DNA of 64,000 nt from Providencia sneebia DSM 19967 (GCF_000314895.2 NZ_CM001773.1:1849669-1913668), one strand, 5' to 3'; positions 28,461 to 38,415 are shown, numbered from the stretch's first letter. Notes: generated from the letters alone by a model not told the origin. Numbers and translations: made by a program.

Positions 28461-29933
28461 ATGAATAAACTGACACCGCTAAAGCCGATACCCACATTAA
28501 TAGCTGTTGCAATTACTCTACTCATTTGGTTTGCCATTCCTGTACCTGAAGGTGTTAATCCAGATGCTTGGCATTTGCTTGCATTATTTGTAGGAACAAT
28601 TGCTGCAATTATTGGGAAAGCTTTGCCTATTGGTGGCGTTTCTATTATTGCGATTGCATTAGTTGCTGTGACTGGTGTAACAAATCCTAATTCAACTAAA
28701 GGAGCAATAGCAGATGCATTAAGCGGATTTTCCAATGACCTTATTTGGTTAATTGGTATTTCTATTATGGTTTCAATGAGCTTGAATAAAACGGGACTTG
28801 GTGCTCGTATTGGTTATTATGTCATTTCTCTCTTTGGTAAAAAAACATTAGGGATAGCTTATTCACTCGCTATTGCTGAAACAATACTTGCACCGGTAAC
28901 GCCAAGTAATACAGCTCGTGGTGGTGGTATTATTCACCCAATCATGCGTTCAATAGCAGATAGTTTTGGTTCAAAAGCGGAAGATGGAACCTCGGGTAAA
29001 ATAGGGCGTTATCTTGCCTTAGTTAACTATAATATTAACCCGATAACCTCTGCAATGTTTATTACAGCAACTGCACCAAACCCATTAATTGTGAGTTTAA
29101 TTGTGAGTGAAGCAGGGGGAATGCATGAATTAAGTTGGTCAATGTGGGCAATTGCTGCTTTTGCTCCAGCAATAGTTTCTTTGATTTTAATGCCACTTGT
29201 GATCTATTTTCTTTATAAACCAGAAATAACTTCGACACCTGATGCACCTAATTTTGCTAAAGAACGTTTACAACAATTAGGATCAATTTCATTACCTGAA
29301 ATCATTACGCTTTGTGTATTCTTATTGCTCCTCATGATGTGGGCAGGTGTCCCTGCTATGTTGTTTGGTCCTAATTATGCTATTAACGCCACAACGGCTG
29401 CTTTTATTGGGCTTGGTATTTTATTATCAACTGGTGTGGTTAGCTGGGATGATGTCTTAAAGAATAAAGGTGCATGGGATACTGTAGTTTGGTTCTCCGC
29501 GTTGGTGATGATGGCAAGCTTCTTGGGTAAATTAGGTTTGATCACTTGGATGTCTCTGTCGGTTGGTTCCGCTATTGATAATATGGGGATCAGCTGGGCT
29601 TGGGGAGCATTAATACTTGTTCTGATTTATGTTTATTCGCACTATTTCTTTGCAAGTACAACGGCACATATTACCGCAATGTTCGGTGCATTCTTTGCCG
29701 CCGGGCTTGCTTTAGGTGCACCTCCAATGTTACTTGGTCTTACTTTAGCATTCTCCTCATCTTTAATGATGTCATTGACCCATTACGGTACAGGTACAGC
29801 CCCAATTATCTTCGGTTCGGGATATGCTACATTAGGCGAATGGTGGAAAACAGGGTTTGTAATGAGCGTTGTCAACCTCATCGTTTGGATTGGTCTTGGT
29901 AGCCTTTGGTGGAAATTCCTTGGTTACTGGTGA
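28461..29933 (+). CDS. DASS-family dicarboxylate/anion transporter
   Basis: The product (490 aa from ATG 28461; an ATG three codons upstream also exists) is a polytopic inner-membrane protein of the divalent anion:Na+ symporter (DASS/CitT-TtdT-SODiT) family. The two duplicated signature loops are visible: APVTPSNTARGGGIIHPIM (~147-165) and the C-terminal YGTGTAPIIFGSGY (~447-460), as well as the paired hairpin motifs. Likely substrates are dicarboxylates such as malate, 2-oxoglutarate or succinate; the sequence does not decide. It is a single-gene unit with its own terminator. Confidence 0.88.
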   Translation: MNKLTPLKPIPTLIAVAITLLIWFAIPVPEGVNPDAWHLLALFVGTIAAIIGKALPIGGVSIIAIALVAVTGVTNPNSTKGAIADALSGFSNDLIWLIGISIMVSMSLNKTGLGARIGYYVISLFGKKTLGIAYSLAIAETILAPVTPSNTARGGGIIHPIMRSIADSFGSKAEDGTSGKIGRYLALVNYNINPITSAMFITATAPNPLIVSLIVSEAGGMHELSWSMWAIAAFAPAIVSLILMPLVIYFLYKPEITSTPDAPNFAKERLQQLGSISLPEIITLCVFLLLLMMWAGVPAMLFGPNYAINATTAAFIGLGILLSTGVVSWDDVLKNKGAWDTVVWFSALVMMASFLGKLGLITWMSLSVGSAIDNMGISWAWGALILVLIYVYSHYFFASTTAHITAMFGAFFAAGLALGAPPMLLGLTLAFSSSLMMSLTHYGTGTAPIIFGSGYATLGEWWKTGFVMSVVNLIVWIGLGSLWWKFLGYW

Positions 29934-29943
29934 TCAAATAATA

Positions 29944-29977
29944 GGACCTTCAAGTTGATATTGAAGGTTCATTTTTT
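29944..29977 (+). terminator. rho-independent terminator after DASS transporter
   Basis: ACCTTCAA (29946-29953) pairs with TTGAAGGT (29961-29968), 7-base loop, followed by TCATTTTTT. It is 12 bases after the stop. Confidence 0.88.
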
Positions 29978-30235
29978 ATCCTTAAACAATTTGATTAAGA
30001 TAATAAAGTGCTAAATTAGAATAACAGTATATTTATAATCAATTTTATTATAATGAACTAATCCAATTAGGATTGATTAAATAAGGCAATTGCTAAAAAT
30101 GGTCTTTGCAATAGAGATTTTTACGCTTAAAGCCGTTATGATTATTAATATATTAGAGTTTGAGGGCGTTAATCTAAAAAAGAGAGTTTTATTTAGATTA
30201 ATAAGAATGCAAATAGAATTTATAATGGGTTAAAA
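29978..30235. other. gap between transporter terminator and lipoprotein gene
   Basis: A+T-rich non-coding sequence, no recognisable feature; presumed promoter region of the lipoprotein gene. Confidence 0.4.
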
Positions 30236-30556
30236 ATGAAAAAAATCGCATTAGTAGTAGGTATGGCAAGTGTTATCGCTCTACTGTCAGCATGCTCAGA
30301 TGAAAAATCCGAAATTGCAGAATATAAAACATCTTTTGTTAATAACTGTGTAGCAGCATCAGGTCAACCTGCGGGTGAAACTGCCGATGCAGTTAATGCT
30401 TTATGTAGCTGTGCTTATGATAAAGCAATCGAAAAATATGGTGTTAAAGAATTTAAGCGTATTGACAGCGAATTAGCTAAATCAGGTAATATAGACATTG
30501 AAGCACAAAAAACAATGATGGATTTTGTTAGTCAATGTGCTAAAACTGATCGCTAA
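30236..30556 (+). CDS. small lipoprotein of unknown function
   Basis: A 106-aa protein with a lipoprotein signal: MKKIALVVGMASVIALLSAC, lipidated Cys at 20. The residue after Cys is Ser, so outer-membrane sorting is expected. The mature part is helical and contains four Cys (38, 57, 59 and ~101), which suggests one or two disulfides. I do not recognise a named family. It has its own terminator, so it is probably transcribed alone. Confidence 0.82.
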   Translation: MKKIALVVGMASVIALLSACSDEKSEIAEYKTSFVNNCVAASGQPAGETADAVNALCSCAYDKAIEKYGVKEFKRIDSELAKSGNIDIEAQKTMMDFVSQCAKTDR

Positions 30557-30586
30557 TTTTCAATGTCCTTGAATTAAAAATTAATG

Positions 30587-30633
30587 CTGCACCTTAAAAA
30601 CGTATAACGTGTTATTTTAAGGTGCAGTTTTTT
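30587..30633. terminator. strong terminator between lipoprotein gene and OYE gene
   Basis: CTGCACCTTAAAA (30587-30599) and TTTTAAGGTGCAG (30615-30627) form a 13-bp stem, followed by TTTTTTATTT. It serves the plus-strand lipoprotein gene and, being between convergent genes, may act for the minus strand too. Confidence 0.9.
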
Positions 30634-30635
30634 AT

Positions 30636-31727
30636 TTATTTAAATAAATTTTTAAATTGGTGTGGTGCACAGCGTAAATATTGCGGTGCAACCTGAATGG
30701 TATGGTTTAATTGTGCAGCAGCATGCCATGGCCAACGTGGATCAAAGAGTATTCCTCGACCAACTGCAATAAAATCAGCTTGTCCAGTAGCAATAATTGC
30801 TTCTGCTTGAATTGGCTCCGTAATTAATCCTACAGCAATAACAGGCATATTGGTTTGCTTATGGATGGCTTCAGCCAAAGGAACTTGGTAATTAGGAGAA
30901 ACAGGGATCTGTTGTTTTCCTGATAACCCACCGGAAGAAACATTGATATAATCACATTGTAATGTTTCGAGATATTTTGCTAATTGAATTGATTCTTCTA
31001 GATTCCAACCACCTTCAATCCAATCTGTCGCTGAGATCCGCACACCAATAGCAATATTTTCAGATATCGCTTTTTTGACTTCATGAAAGATCTCGATTAA
31101 AAGACGTGAGCGGTTTTCAAAACTTCCACCATATTCATCTTGGCGGTTATTGGATAATGGCGATAGGAATTGATGCAATAAATAGCCATGAGCTGCATGT
31201 ATCTCAATCATATCAAACCCCGCATATTCAGCACGTTTAGCGGATTCCACAAATTGTTGGATGATATGTTGGATTTCTTCCTTGCTTAATGCGCGTGGTA
31301 GATAAGATCCTTCAAAAGGTAAAGATGAAGCGGAAACGGTCTGCCAACCATGTTCATCCTGTGCTGATAGACTTGCACCACCAAGCCAAGGAAGATCCGT
31401 AGAGGCTTTTCGTCCAGCGTGAGCTAACTGAATACCAAAGCGCGCATTGGCAAATTGACGGATATTAGCAAGCATCTCTTTCATTAAATTTGCTTGATTA
31501 TCATCCCATAAACCAAGGTCTTTGTAAGTGATCCTACCTTCTGGGACAACGGAAGTTGCTTCAACAATAACAAGGGATGCGCCTGAAAGTGCCAGATTCA
31601 TATAATGCGCGTTATGCCAAGCCGTTGGCATGCCATCTATTGCTGAATATTGACACATAGGAGGAATAACAACCCGATTCTCCAGTGAAATTTGTCCTAT
31701 CTCTTTGGGGGAAAAAAGAAAACTCAT
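30636..31727 (-). CDS. NADH:flavin oxidoreductase, Old Yellow Enzyme family (YqjM/NamA-like)
   Basis: The product (363 aa from ATG 31727; a longer frame lacks a good start) is a TIM-barrel FMN enzyme that reduces activated C=C bonds. Seen motifs: RVVIPPMCQYSAIDG (~18-32), with the Cys and Tyr of the YqjM subclass; HAAHGYLLHQFLSPLSNNR (~165-184), the substrate-binding His pair; and DFIAVGRGILFDPRWPWHAA (~320-339), phosphate binding and the C-terminal Arg/Trp. Physiological substrate unknown. It is a single gene with no partner nearby. Confidence 0.9.
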   Translation of the reverse strand: MSFLFSPKEIGQISLENRVVIPPMCQYSAIDGMPTAWHNAHYMNLALSGASLVIVEATSVVPEGRITYKDLGLWDDNQANLMKEMLANIRQFANARFGIQLAHAGRKASTDLPWLGGASLSAQDEHGWQTVSASSLPFEGSYLPRALSKEEIQHIIQQFVESAKRAEYAGFDMIEIHAAHGYLLHQFLSPLSNNRQDEYGGSFENRSRLLIEIFHEVKKAISENIAIGVRISATDWIEGGWNLEESIQLAKYLETLQCDYINVSSGGLSGKQQIPVSPNYQVPLAEAIHKQTNMPVIAVGLITEPIQAEAIIATGQADFIAVGRGILFDPRWPWHAAAQLNHTIQVAPQYLRCAPHQFKNLFK

Positions 31728-32485
31728 CTGTCTTAATCCTTTGTTGGTGTATTCAATAATGGCATGATACAAGGAATTGCAGGTTATGTTATACCTTTTG
31801 TTGTGATAATTTTTAGTGCGAATGTCTTCTTGATGAAATAGAGAAAATATTAATTAAAATGAACATAATTAGTTCAAGTTATTATTATAGCAATCAGGCT
31901 ATTAATCTTTTTTATCTATAAATGTTAAAAAATGATGATGACGTAATCTATTGATGAATAATTTTAGGCGGCATTGACATAAAATAATGGTGAAAATAAG
32001 TGAAAAATTGAAAGTAATATAAAAAAGTATAATTTTCTGTTTATGATGGTGCATTTCTGGCTATTTTTATTAAAAAATAATTTAATTAATAAAATTATTC
32101 AAGAATATCTATTCGCTAATAAGCGCATGGTGCAAGCTAATTAATTAACTACATAAAAAATAGATATATTAAATATTAAATTAACTTAATGGATTTTATG
32201 GTGTTAATAGGATCTTATACTGAATTTTTATTTTAATTGAGGATTTTAATTAATTGGAAATTGATATTGACTCGACAAAAAAACAAATTATAACTTGCGA
32301 AATTCAATCTGAATTTATATAAGCGTTGTTAAGGTTATGTAAATGAATTGATGTGTGGGTTGATATTACAGGAATCATCACAGTTAATATTTTTCAATAA
32401 TTAAAAATTACTTTAATAAATATTAATAGATGTCGTTAATTTGTGGTCATCATATTAAAAATATAATTCTAATAAGGAACTCAAT
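31728..32485. other. ~760-bp gap between OYE gene and citrate transporter
   Basis: Very A+T-rich. No ORF, RNA or clear repeat recognised; promoters of both divergent genes must lie here. Confidence 0.45.
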
Positions 32486-33802
32486 GTGCTAACAATTATT
32501 GGTATCTTGATTATTATTTCAATAGTAACGTTGCTAATGATGGGAAAAGCCAGTCCCATCATTGCTATGTCTTGTATTCCCTTTATTGGTGCGTTAATTG
32601 CTGGATATTCAATATCTGAAATATCAGTGTTTTTTGAAAGTGGCATTAATAAAGTCTCTAAAGTAGCAACAATGTTTTTGTTTGCTATTTTGTTCTTTAG
32701 TTTGATGAAAGAACTGCATATTTTTGATCCATTAATTCGTTTAATGGTCAAAATGACACGTGGTAATATCATCATCGTCTGTGTGATGACAACATTAATT
32801 GCAGGTGTTGTTCATCTGGATGGTTCTGGTGCCGCCACTTTTTTAATTATTATTCCTGCACTTTTACCACTTTATCGCCAACTTGGAATGAGTCCTTATT
32901 TAATGTTATTGCTGATGTGTACCAGTATGGGAATAATGAATATGGTTCCTTGGGGGGGGCCATTAGGTCGGGCATCTGCTGTAACGGGGATTGATGCCGC
33001 AACATTGTGGCAAGGGCTCATTCCTGTACAAATTATTGGCATGATAGGTGCTGCGGGGTTCGCTGTTATTATGGGAATGCGTGAAAAACGCCGAATTGCG
33101 AAAGCTGCTCTGCATGGAACAACGCCATATCAAATGGACTCATTGTTACCTGAAAATGAGCAAATGGCCGATCTCAATGAACCTGGTCATAAACCGCAAA
33201 AACCTTGGATTAATGGTGGCTTGATTATTATTGCAATTGCCTGTTTAGCCTTTGGATTATTGTCCGCACCTTATGTATTTATGATTGCACTGTCATTGGC
33301 ATTATTGATTAATTATCCAAATCCAAGAGATCAAATGAAAGTTTTATCTGCCCATGCACCGCAGGCATTAGGTATGGTGGCGATTATTTTTGCAGCGGGG
33401 GCTTTTTTAGGCATTTTATCTGATGGTGGGATGTTGAAATCGATAGCTGAGGATTTAACAGCAATATTACCAAAAGAGTGGATCTCAAAAATTCATATTT
33501 TTGTCGGAATACTTGGTGTACCAATGGATATATTCACCAGTACTGATGCCTATTATTTTGCACTATTACCAATCATTCAACAAATTGCAGAAACCGCAGG
33601 TGTTGATCCTTCAGCAGTTGTTTATGCAATGGCAATTGGTAATAACGCAGGAACGTTTGTTAGTCCATTTTCACCCGCAGCATGGCTCGCGATGGGATTG
33701 GCTGGAATCGATATGGGACGTCATTTACGCTATTCATTTGGCTGGATTTGGTTATTTAGTTTCTTCACACTTGGCGTTGGAGCAATGCTAGGCCTTTATT
33801 AA
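32486..33802 (+). CDS. CitMHS-family citrate (or other tricarboxylate) transporter
   Basis: A 438-aa polytopic membrane protein matching the CitMHS family of metal-citrate:H+ symporters: VVHLDGSGAATFLIIIPALL (~107-126), MNMVPWGGPLGRASAVTG (~149-166) and NNAGTFVSPFSPAAWLAMGL (~389-408) are the family's typical loops. Start is GTG 32486 with AAGGA upstream. The nearby PrpF-family isomerase and the cit lyase locus fit a tricarboxylate substrate. Which citrate isomer or analogue, and which metal, cannot be told. Confidence 0.85.
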   Translation: MLTIIGILIIISIVTLLMMGKASPIIAMSCIPFIGALIAGYSISEISVFFESGINKVSKVATMFLFAILFFSLMKELHIFDPLIRLMVKMTRGNIIIVCVMTTLIAGVVHLDGSGAATFLIIIPALLPLYRQLGMSPYLMLLLMCTSMGIMNMVPWGGPLGRASAVTGIDAATLWQGLIPVQIIGMIGAAGFAVIMGMREKRRIAKAALHGTTPYQMDSLLPENEQMADLNEPGHKPQKPWINGGLIIIAIACLAFGLLSAPYVFMIALSLALLINYPNPRDQMKVLSAHAPQALGMVAIIFAAGAFLGILSDGGMLKSIAEDLTAILPKEWISKIHIFVGILGVPMDIFTSTDAYYFALLPIIQQIAETAGVDPSAVVYAMAIGNNAGTFVSPFSPAAWLAMGLAGIDMGRHLRYSFGWIWLFSFFTLGVGAMLGLY

Positions 33803-34147
33803 GAGAATTCGGTCTTCGTAAAAATCAGGGTTAATTTAGTTCAGATTACAGTTAAACTTAATTGTTTTGTTGGCTGTGATTTGAACTTTATTTTTGCGGA
33901 ATACGACGTCATTGATGCTTCCTTAAGAGGGTGCATTATTAATCTATTTGCTCGTTATCAGGCAAAAATTCATCTTATTTATTTGGAAGTACCTTATAAA
34001 CAGTGGATACAGCAGAATAAGCAACGAAAATATCGAGTTCCTGATGATGCGATGGCTCGAATGTTAAGAAAGTTGGAGTTTCCAACCATTGATGAAGCAC
34101 ATCAAGTTTCGTACTTCATCAATGGTGAATTTCAAGCTTTAGAATAA
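33803..34147 (+). pseudogene. C-terminal fragment of a P-loop kinase-like protein (possible remnant)
   Basis: The frame is open from the citrate transporter stop to 34147, with no ATG before the conserved part. Residues from FIFAEYDVIDASLRGCIINL through LIYLEVPYKQWIQQNKQRK to a PTIDEAH segment look like the C-terminal half of COG4639-type predicted ATP-binding kinases. The P-loop half that should precede it is absent; instead the transporter gene stands there. It may be a deletion remnant, or the ORF may be translated from a TTG at 33881 (88 aa). Family recognition is from memory, moderate. Confidence 0.5.
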
Positions 34148-34191
34148 TAGTATGCACTTTTGTTAATTATCATTGGTGGGTTTATGGGTAT

Positions 34192-35247
34192 TTAAGGTAC
34201 ATAAACATCACCTGAAAATAATTTTCGTGCTGTTCTAATAATAGAAGCTTGTAAACCCTCAGGGAAATCTCCTTGTAGACGAAAAGCGACATCAAAATGC
34301 CCACTGAGATGTTCTATGGAAATATTCTCAATATCTACAGGATGTGTTAAATAACGCTGAATTATGCTGCCATCAAGTATTGTTCCCATCGCAATTGCAA
34401 TTGCGCCGGTCACTGCGAGCGCACCATGACATTTATGTGGCATAAAATAACGAACATTGATTGTTCCACCATTTATAGCGGGTGAAACTAAAATAGGTTT
34501 AGGTATGACTTTTTTACTGACATCACCTAATCCCATCAAACTTCCTGCTTGGCAACGAATATTCTCTATTCTTTGCATGAATTCTGCATCGTTTTCCAAC
34601 TCAAGTGCTGTCTCATAACCTGTTTTATTCAATTGAGGTGCATCGATTAATACAATAGGTACGGCCATATCAATACAGCTGACCTCAACGTCATCAATAA
34701 TGTCGATAAGATTGCCAGTCGGTAATAACTTGCCTGTTTTAGATCCACAAGCATTTAAAAAGGTGAGGGCGATAGGCGAGGCACTTCCGGGAACACTAGC
34801 GATTGAAGTCTCACCTTCATAGCTAACTTGCCCATTTGGTGTTTGAACTGTGGAATTAATGAATGTATCCGTATTGATATTGTGAATTCGTACCGTTGTG
34901 GTATTTCCAGAAACTGATACTAAGCCTTTTTCTATGGCATAAGGGCCGACGGCACATAAAATATTACCGCAATTTGGGGCTGTATCAACAATTGACTCCT
35001 GCACTGAAACTTGAGCAAATAAGTAATCAATATCAGCATTAGGATTGCTAGAACGGCTAATAATTGCAACTTTACTTGTTTGCGGATTGCCGCCACCAAT
35101 ACCATCAATCTGTAGCGGATGGCCTGATCCCATAATAGCTAAAATAAGCTTATCACGCTCTTGAATGTTTTCAGGCAAATCATCTGCTAATAGAAATACA
35201 CCTTTCGATGTACCACCACGCATCAACATACAAGGTATTTTTTTCAT
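34192..35247 (-). CDS. PrpF-family isomerase (4-oxalomesaconate tautomerase-like)
   Basis: A 351-aa PrpF-family protein (diaminopimelate-epimerase fold). It opens with IPCMLMRGGTSKGVFLLADD (~4-23), the family signature, and has DTAPNCGNILCAVGPYAIEK (~88-107) with a Cys at the active-site position. Relatives isomerise aconitate or 4-oxalomesaconate. Adjacent to tricarboxylate and dicarboxylate transporters it probably handles a citrate-like substrate, but the exact one is inference. It lies downstream of citT behind a terminator, so it probably has its own promoter. Confidence 0.85.
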   Translation of the reverse strand: MKKIPCMLMRGGTSKGVFLLADDLPENIQERDKLILAIMGSGHPLQIDGIGGGNPQTSKVAIISRSSNPNADIDYLFAQVSVQESIVDTAPNCGNILCAVGPYAIEKGLVSVSGNTTTVRIHNINTDTFINSTVQTPNGQVSYEGETSIASVPGSASPIALTFLNACGSKTGKLLPTGNLIDIIDDVEVSCIDMAVPIVLIDAPQLNKTGYETALELENDAEFMQRIENIRCQAGSLMGLGDVSKKVIPKPILVSPAINGGTINVRYFMPHKCHGALAVTGAIAIAMGTILDGSIIQRYLTHPVDIENISIEHLSGHFDVAFRLQGDFPEGLQASIIRTARKLFSGDVYVP

Positions 35248-35336
35248 GTGAAACCCAATCTTAGAAAAATGTTAGTGCAGTAATTTTGCTATTAAGAATG
35301 ACAAAATAGAGATGCCTAACCGGTGGAAAAAGAGGA

Positions 35337-35370
35337 AAAAAGGAGCTAAATAATGTTTTAGCTCCTTTTT
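35337..35370. terminator. rho-independent terminator after citT
   Basis: AAAAAGGAGCTAAA and TTTAGCTCCTTTTT are inverse complements around a short loop (35351-35356). It is ten bases from the citT stop on the minus strand and has T-rich ends in both directions. It closes the cit operon. Confidence 0.88.
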
Positions 35371-35379
35371 CGATATTGA

Positions 35380-36816
35380 TTAAATCAGTCCGGCGTTAAT
35401 TAAGATTTCCCACCAACCTAAACCAATGGTCATATGAACCAGCAAGCTTAGGAATGCCACGATACCACCAATTATCCACCATGAACGTATGTCGTTGTAA
35501 CCTGCACCGAAGACGATTGGAGCAGCCGCGCCTCCGTAATGGGTCAAGCTACCGCCATAGGCGTTAGAGAATAATAATCCCAGAGCAAGTAACATTGGAG
35601 GTGCACCCGCAACCATACCTACGGTAGCGAATACTGGAACCATTGCCGCAACATATGCACCGCCTGATGCGAATAGGTAACGGATAGCCACACTGATAAA
35701 CATGATAACAAAGAATGCCAGCATGGTATGGTCACCGAATGCGAGGTTTTGTCCCATCACATCTGCCAACCATTTGAAGAATCCTGCTTTGGTTAGCACA
35801 CCAGACATCCCGATGATACCACCATACCAAATCAAGGTATTCCAGCCGCCTTTATTCTTTAACACGTCATCCCAAGTTACTACACCAAGGATTAATGTCA
35901 GCGCCATGACAGCAATTGCCACAGTAGATGCTGAAACCCCAATTTTTTCAGCAAATATCCATCCAATTAAGGCTAACACGAAGATCATACTGAGTAATTT
36001 TTCTCTTATTGTCATAGGTCCAAGTGCTTCTAAACCTTTGGCAGCGATCTCTTTGTTATTTACCTTCTTCAGTTCTGGCGGATAGACTTTGTAAATAATC
36101 AGTGGTGTTAAGACTAACATGATGAGGCCAGGTACTGATGCGGCTAATGCCCATCCGCCCCAACTTAAGTGGATACCCATGATATCCGCCATCATCGCTA
36201 ATGCTAACGCGTTAGGTGCCATTGCTGTTAAGAACATATAGCTGGTGGTTTTTGTCACCATATAAACGTTCATTAACAAATAGTGACCCGCTTTACGAGG
36301 GCTTTTTTCAGGATCAGAGCCCAGAGCGACTGCGACACTGTTGATGATGGGGAAAACAATACCACCTGCACGAGCTGTATTAGATGGTGTTGCTGGCGCA
36401 ATAACTAAATCAAGAATGGCGGTTACATAACCAAGCCCGAGTGTTGTTCCTCCAAGTTTACCAATTAATATATATGAGAGTCGTTTTCCTAATCCTGTGA
36501 TAACAAAAGCGGCACTTAGGGTAAATGCGGCGAAAACTAACCACGTTGTCCCTGAAGCATAACCTTTGAGAACTTCACCTGATTTAACGACATCTTCCGC
36601 TCCTGTTACCCCGATAATGACTGCACTTGCAGCAATTGTGGCTAACAATATTACAGGTTCGGAATAAGGTTTTAATACCAGCCCAACAATAGCAGCTAAG
36701 TAAAGACCAAATAACAACCAAGCAATATGCGGTAGCCCTTCGGGAGTTGGGATTAGAGATATAATTATGGGTATAGCTATTAATAGCAATAGCTTCCATA
36801 TTTTATCTTTTTGCAT
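35380..36816 (-). CDS. citT: CitT-like citrate/succinate-type antiporter (DASS family)
   Basis: A 478-aa polytopic inner-membrane protein of the DASS family. Signature loops: APATPSNTARAGGIVFPIIN (~140-159) and THYGGAAAPIVFGAGYNDI (~430-448). In E. coli the homologous CitT at the end of the cit operon exchanges external citrate for succinate. This copy sits at the same place, downstream of citG, which supports the same role, although identity to E. coli CitT appears moderate. The start has GGAAATTGGCCT-like spacing only; other Met starts are possible. Confidence 0.83.
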   Translation of the reverse strand: MQKDKIWKLLLLIAIPIIISLIPTPEGLPHIAWLLFGLYLAAIVGLVLKPYSEPVILLATIAASAVIIGVTGAEDVVKSGEVLKGYASGTTWLVFAAFTLSAAFVITGLGKRLSYILIGKLGGTTLGLGYVTAILDLVIAPATPSNTARAGGIVFPIINSVAVALGSDPEKSPRKAGHYLLMNVYMVTKTTSYMFLTAMAPNALALAMMADIMGIHLSWGGWALAASVPGLIMLVLTPLIIYKVYPPELKKVNNKEIAAKGLEALGPMTIREKLLSMIFVLALIGWIFAEKIGVSASTVAIAVMALTLILGVVTWDDVLKNKGGWNTLIWYGGIIGMSGVLTKAGFFKWLADVMGQNLAFGDHTMLAFFVIMFISVAIRYLFASGGAYVAAMVPVFATVGMVAGAPPMLLALGLLFSNAYGGSLTHYGGAAAPIVFGAGYNDIRSWWIIGGIVAFLSLLVHMTIGLGWWEILINAGLI

Positions 36817-36994
36817 AGGCCAATTTCCTTAATATTAATACTAAATTTAGTCAATATTAAAGTGAACGAACTTTAATATTATTAATTCGTTAATTTCAAG
36901 ATAGTTATAAACCCTATAAAACAATTGTTAGCTGTGAGTGTGCTAGTTATTTTTTATTTTCTGGTTAGTTTATTATTCCTAATGTTGTTAATCG

Positions 36995-37885
36995 CTATAT
37001 TTTGTTTGAATGTGGTAGACGAGCTAAAAACCATGTCAGAATTAATAAGTCTGCACTGCCTCCTGGACTAAGGTTTTTTATAATACATTCATCATCGAAG
37101 TTTTTTATTATTGTTAAATAATCTGATTTATTTAGTGATTGCTGAGTTAATATTAATTTCGCTTTTTCTTTTACCCAAATTAACCCATCAATACCGCCTC
37201 TATTGGCAATATTGGTATCATTATTATTCTCCATTAATAGTATTAAAGTATTAATTAATGCTATTTCAGGATCAGTTCCATTAATTAGCTGTTTTAAATA
37301 ATAAGGAAGAGATAATTCGGTAACTAATTTATATCCACATTCAGCTTCCCCGCGAGCACCCGTTAATCCATATGCTTGATAAAGTCGTTGTCCGGCAGTG
37401 GGTCTGATTGTATTTTGTTTTAATTCAGCGGTAATTCCTTGGCACATTTGCGCTACATCTTGGCAAATGGACTCTGCAATTAGCGGTAAATTTAATGCTA
37501 ATTTACGACCAATAACAGTTAGCATCAAACCTAATGAAAATATGGTTCCTTTATGTGTATTGACACCAGATGTCGCATGAAACATGGATTTTTCACAAGC
37601 AATACCAATTATTCGTATTTTGGTTAATACTTGTGGTAAAGGAAGATGCTTATATTTTGCACCTGCAAATAAAAAATCCGGAAAATGTTTGGCAATCGCA
37701 TTCGCACTTAAATGAAAATCAGTGAGTGCCATGTCTTTATGTGCACCCGTATTAAATTTATCAACTAATCCAGGTTTTGGTGATAAATTCACTTCAGCAA
37801 GCATAGCTTGCCAACCAAGTTGACTAAAATAATCAACTTTTTCTTGTGAGAGTAACTCGTTATTTTCAACCATGATCGGACGCAT
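36995..37885 (-). CDS. citG: triphosphoribosyl-dephospho-CoA synthase CitG
   Basis: CitG makes 2'-(5''-triphosphoribosyl)-3'-dephospho-CoA from ATP and dephospho-CoA, the precursor of the citrate lyase prosthetic group. The 296-aa product shows EVNLSPKPGLVDKFNTGAHK (~31-50), MFHATSGVNTHKGTIFSLGL (~101-120) and GARGEAECGY (~170-180), all family motifs. It overlaps the end of citX by 20 bases. Here citG is a separate gene from citX, as in E. coli. Confidence 0.94.
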   Translation of the reverse strand: MRPIMVENNELLSQEKVDYFSQLGWQAMLAEVNLSPKPGLVDKFNTGAHKDMALTDFHLSANAIAKHFPDFLFAGAKYKHLPLPQVLTKIRIIGIACEKSMFHATSGVNTHKGTIFSLGLMLTVIGRKLALNLPLIAESICQDVAQMCQGITAELKQNTIRPTAGQRLYQAYGLTGARGEAECGYKLVTELSLPYYLKQLINGTDPEIALINTLILLMENNNDTNIANRGGIDGLIWVKEKAKLILTQQSLNKSDYLTIIKNFDDECIIKNLSPGGSADLLILTWFLARLPHSNKI

Positions 37886-38411
37886 TTGCTAATACCTCGA
37901 TTTGGTTAATAATGTCGTTTAATTGATGTGTGCGATGACGAGCACAAATCTTGGCTTCTTTCTCACAAACTAAACAGCGCCTAGGGGGAAGGTTGAGATC
38001 AGAACGTGAATATTGTTGTCCATTGGCATCAAAAACATCAAAATCCCACAAACGACCTACTGAATATAATTCTTCAGATTCAATAAGTGCCTTTTTGACC
38101 TCAATAGCATCCGCATCAACAGCAACCAAACATTCTGGTCCTGTCGCTAAAGCGAAAGATTGTTGTGCTAAAAGTACCCACTGCCTATTTTGTGCAATCT
38201 GATTAAGCGCATTTAAACCCTGATTAAATACTTGTCTAACAAGAGAGCTGTCTTTGACAGGTCCTGGATACACGACAGTAAATGAAATGAGGGTTACCTG
38301 ATGGAGACCAATCCATTCTTGCTGGCGAGCTTGGCGATTGTCGCGGCTTTCTAGCAATTCAGGTAAAGATATTTCAGTTTGTTCTACGGTATCAGGCAGT
38401 GGGTAAAACAT
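37866..38411 (-). CDS. citX: apo-citrate lyase phosphoribosyl-dephospho-CoA transferase CitX
   Basis: CitX transfers the prosthetic group onto the acyl carrier subunit CitD. The start at 38411 (181 aa) has AAGGAG seven bases upstream; a longer frame overlapping citF is unlikely. It contains LLESRDNRQARQQEWI (~18-33), ending with RRCLVCEKEAKICARHRTH (~145-163), the Cys-containing family signature. It overlaps the citG start. Confidence 0.94.
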   Translation of the reverse strand: MFYPLPDTVEQTEISLPELLESRDNRQARQQEWIGLHQVTLISFTVVYPGPVKDSSLVRQVFNQGLNALNQIAQNRQWVLLAQQSFALATGPECLVAVDADAIEVKKALIESEELYSVGRLWDFDVFDANGQQYSRSDLNLPPRRCLVCEKEAKICARHRTHQLNDIINQIEVLANASDHG

Positions 38412-38415
38412 GGTG

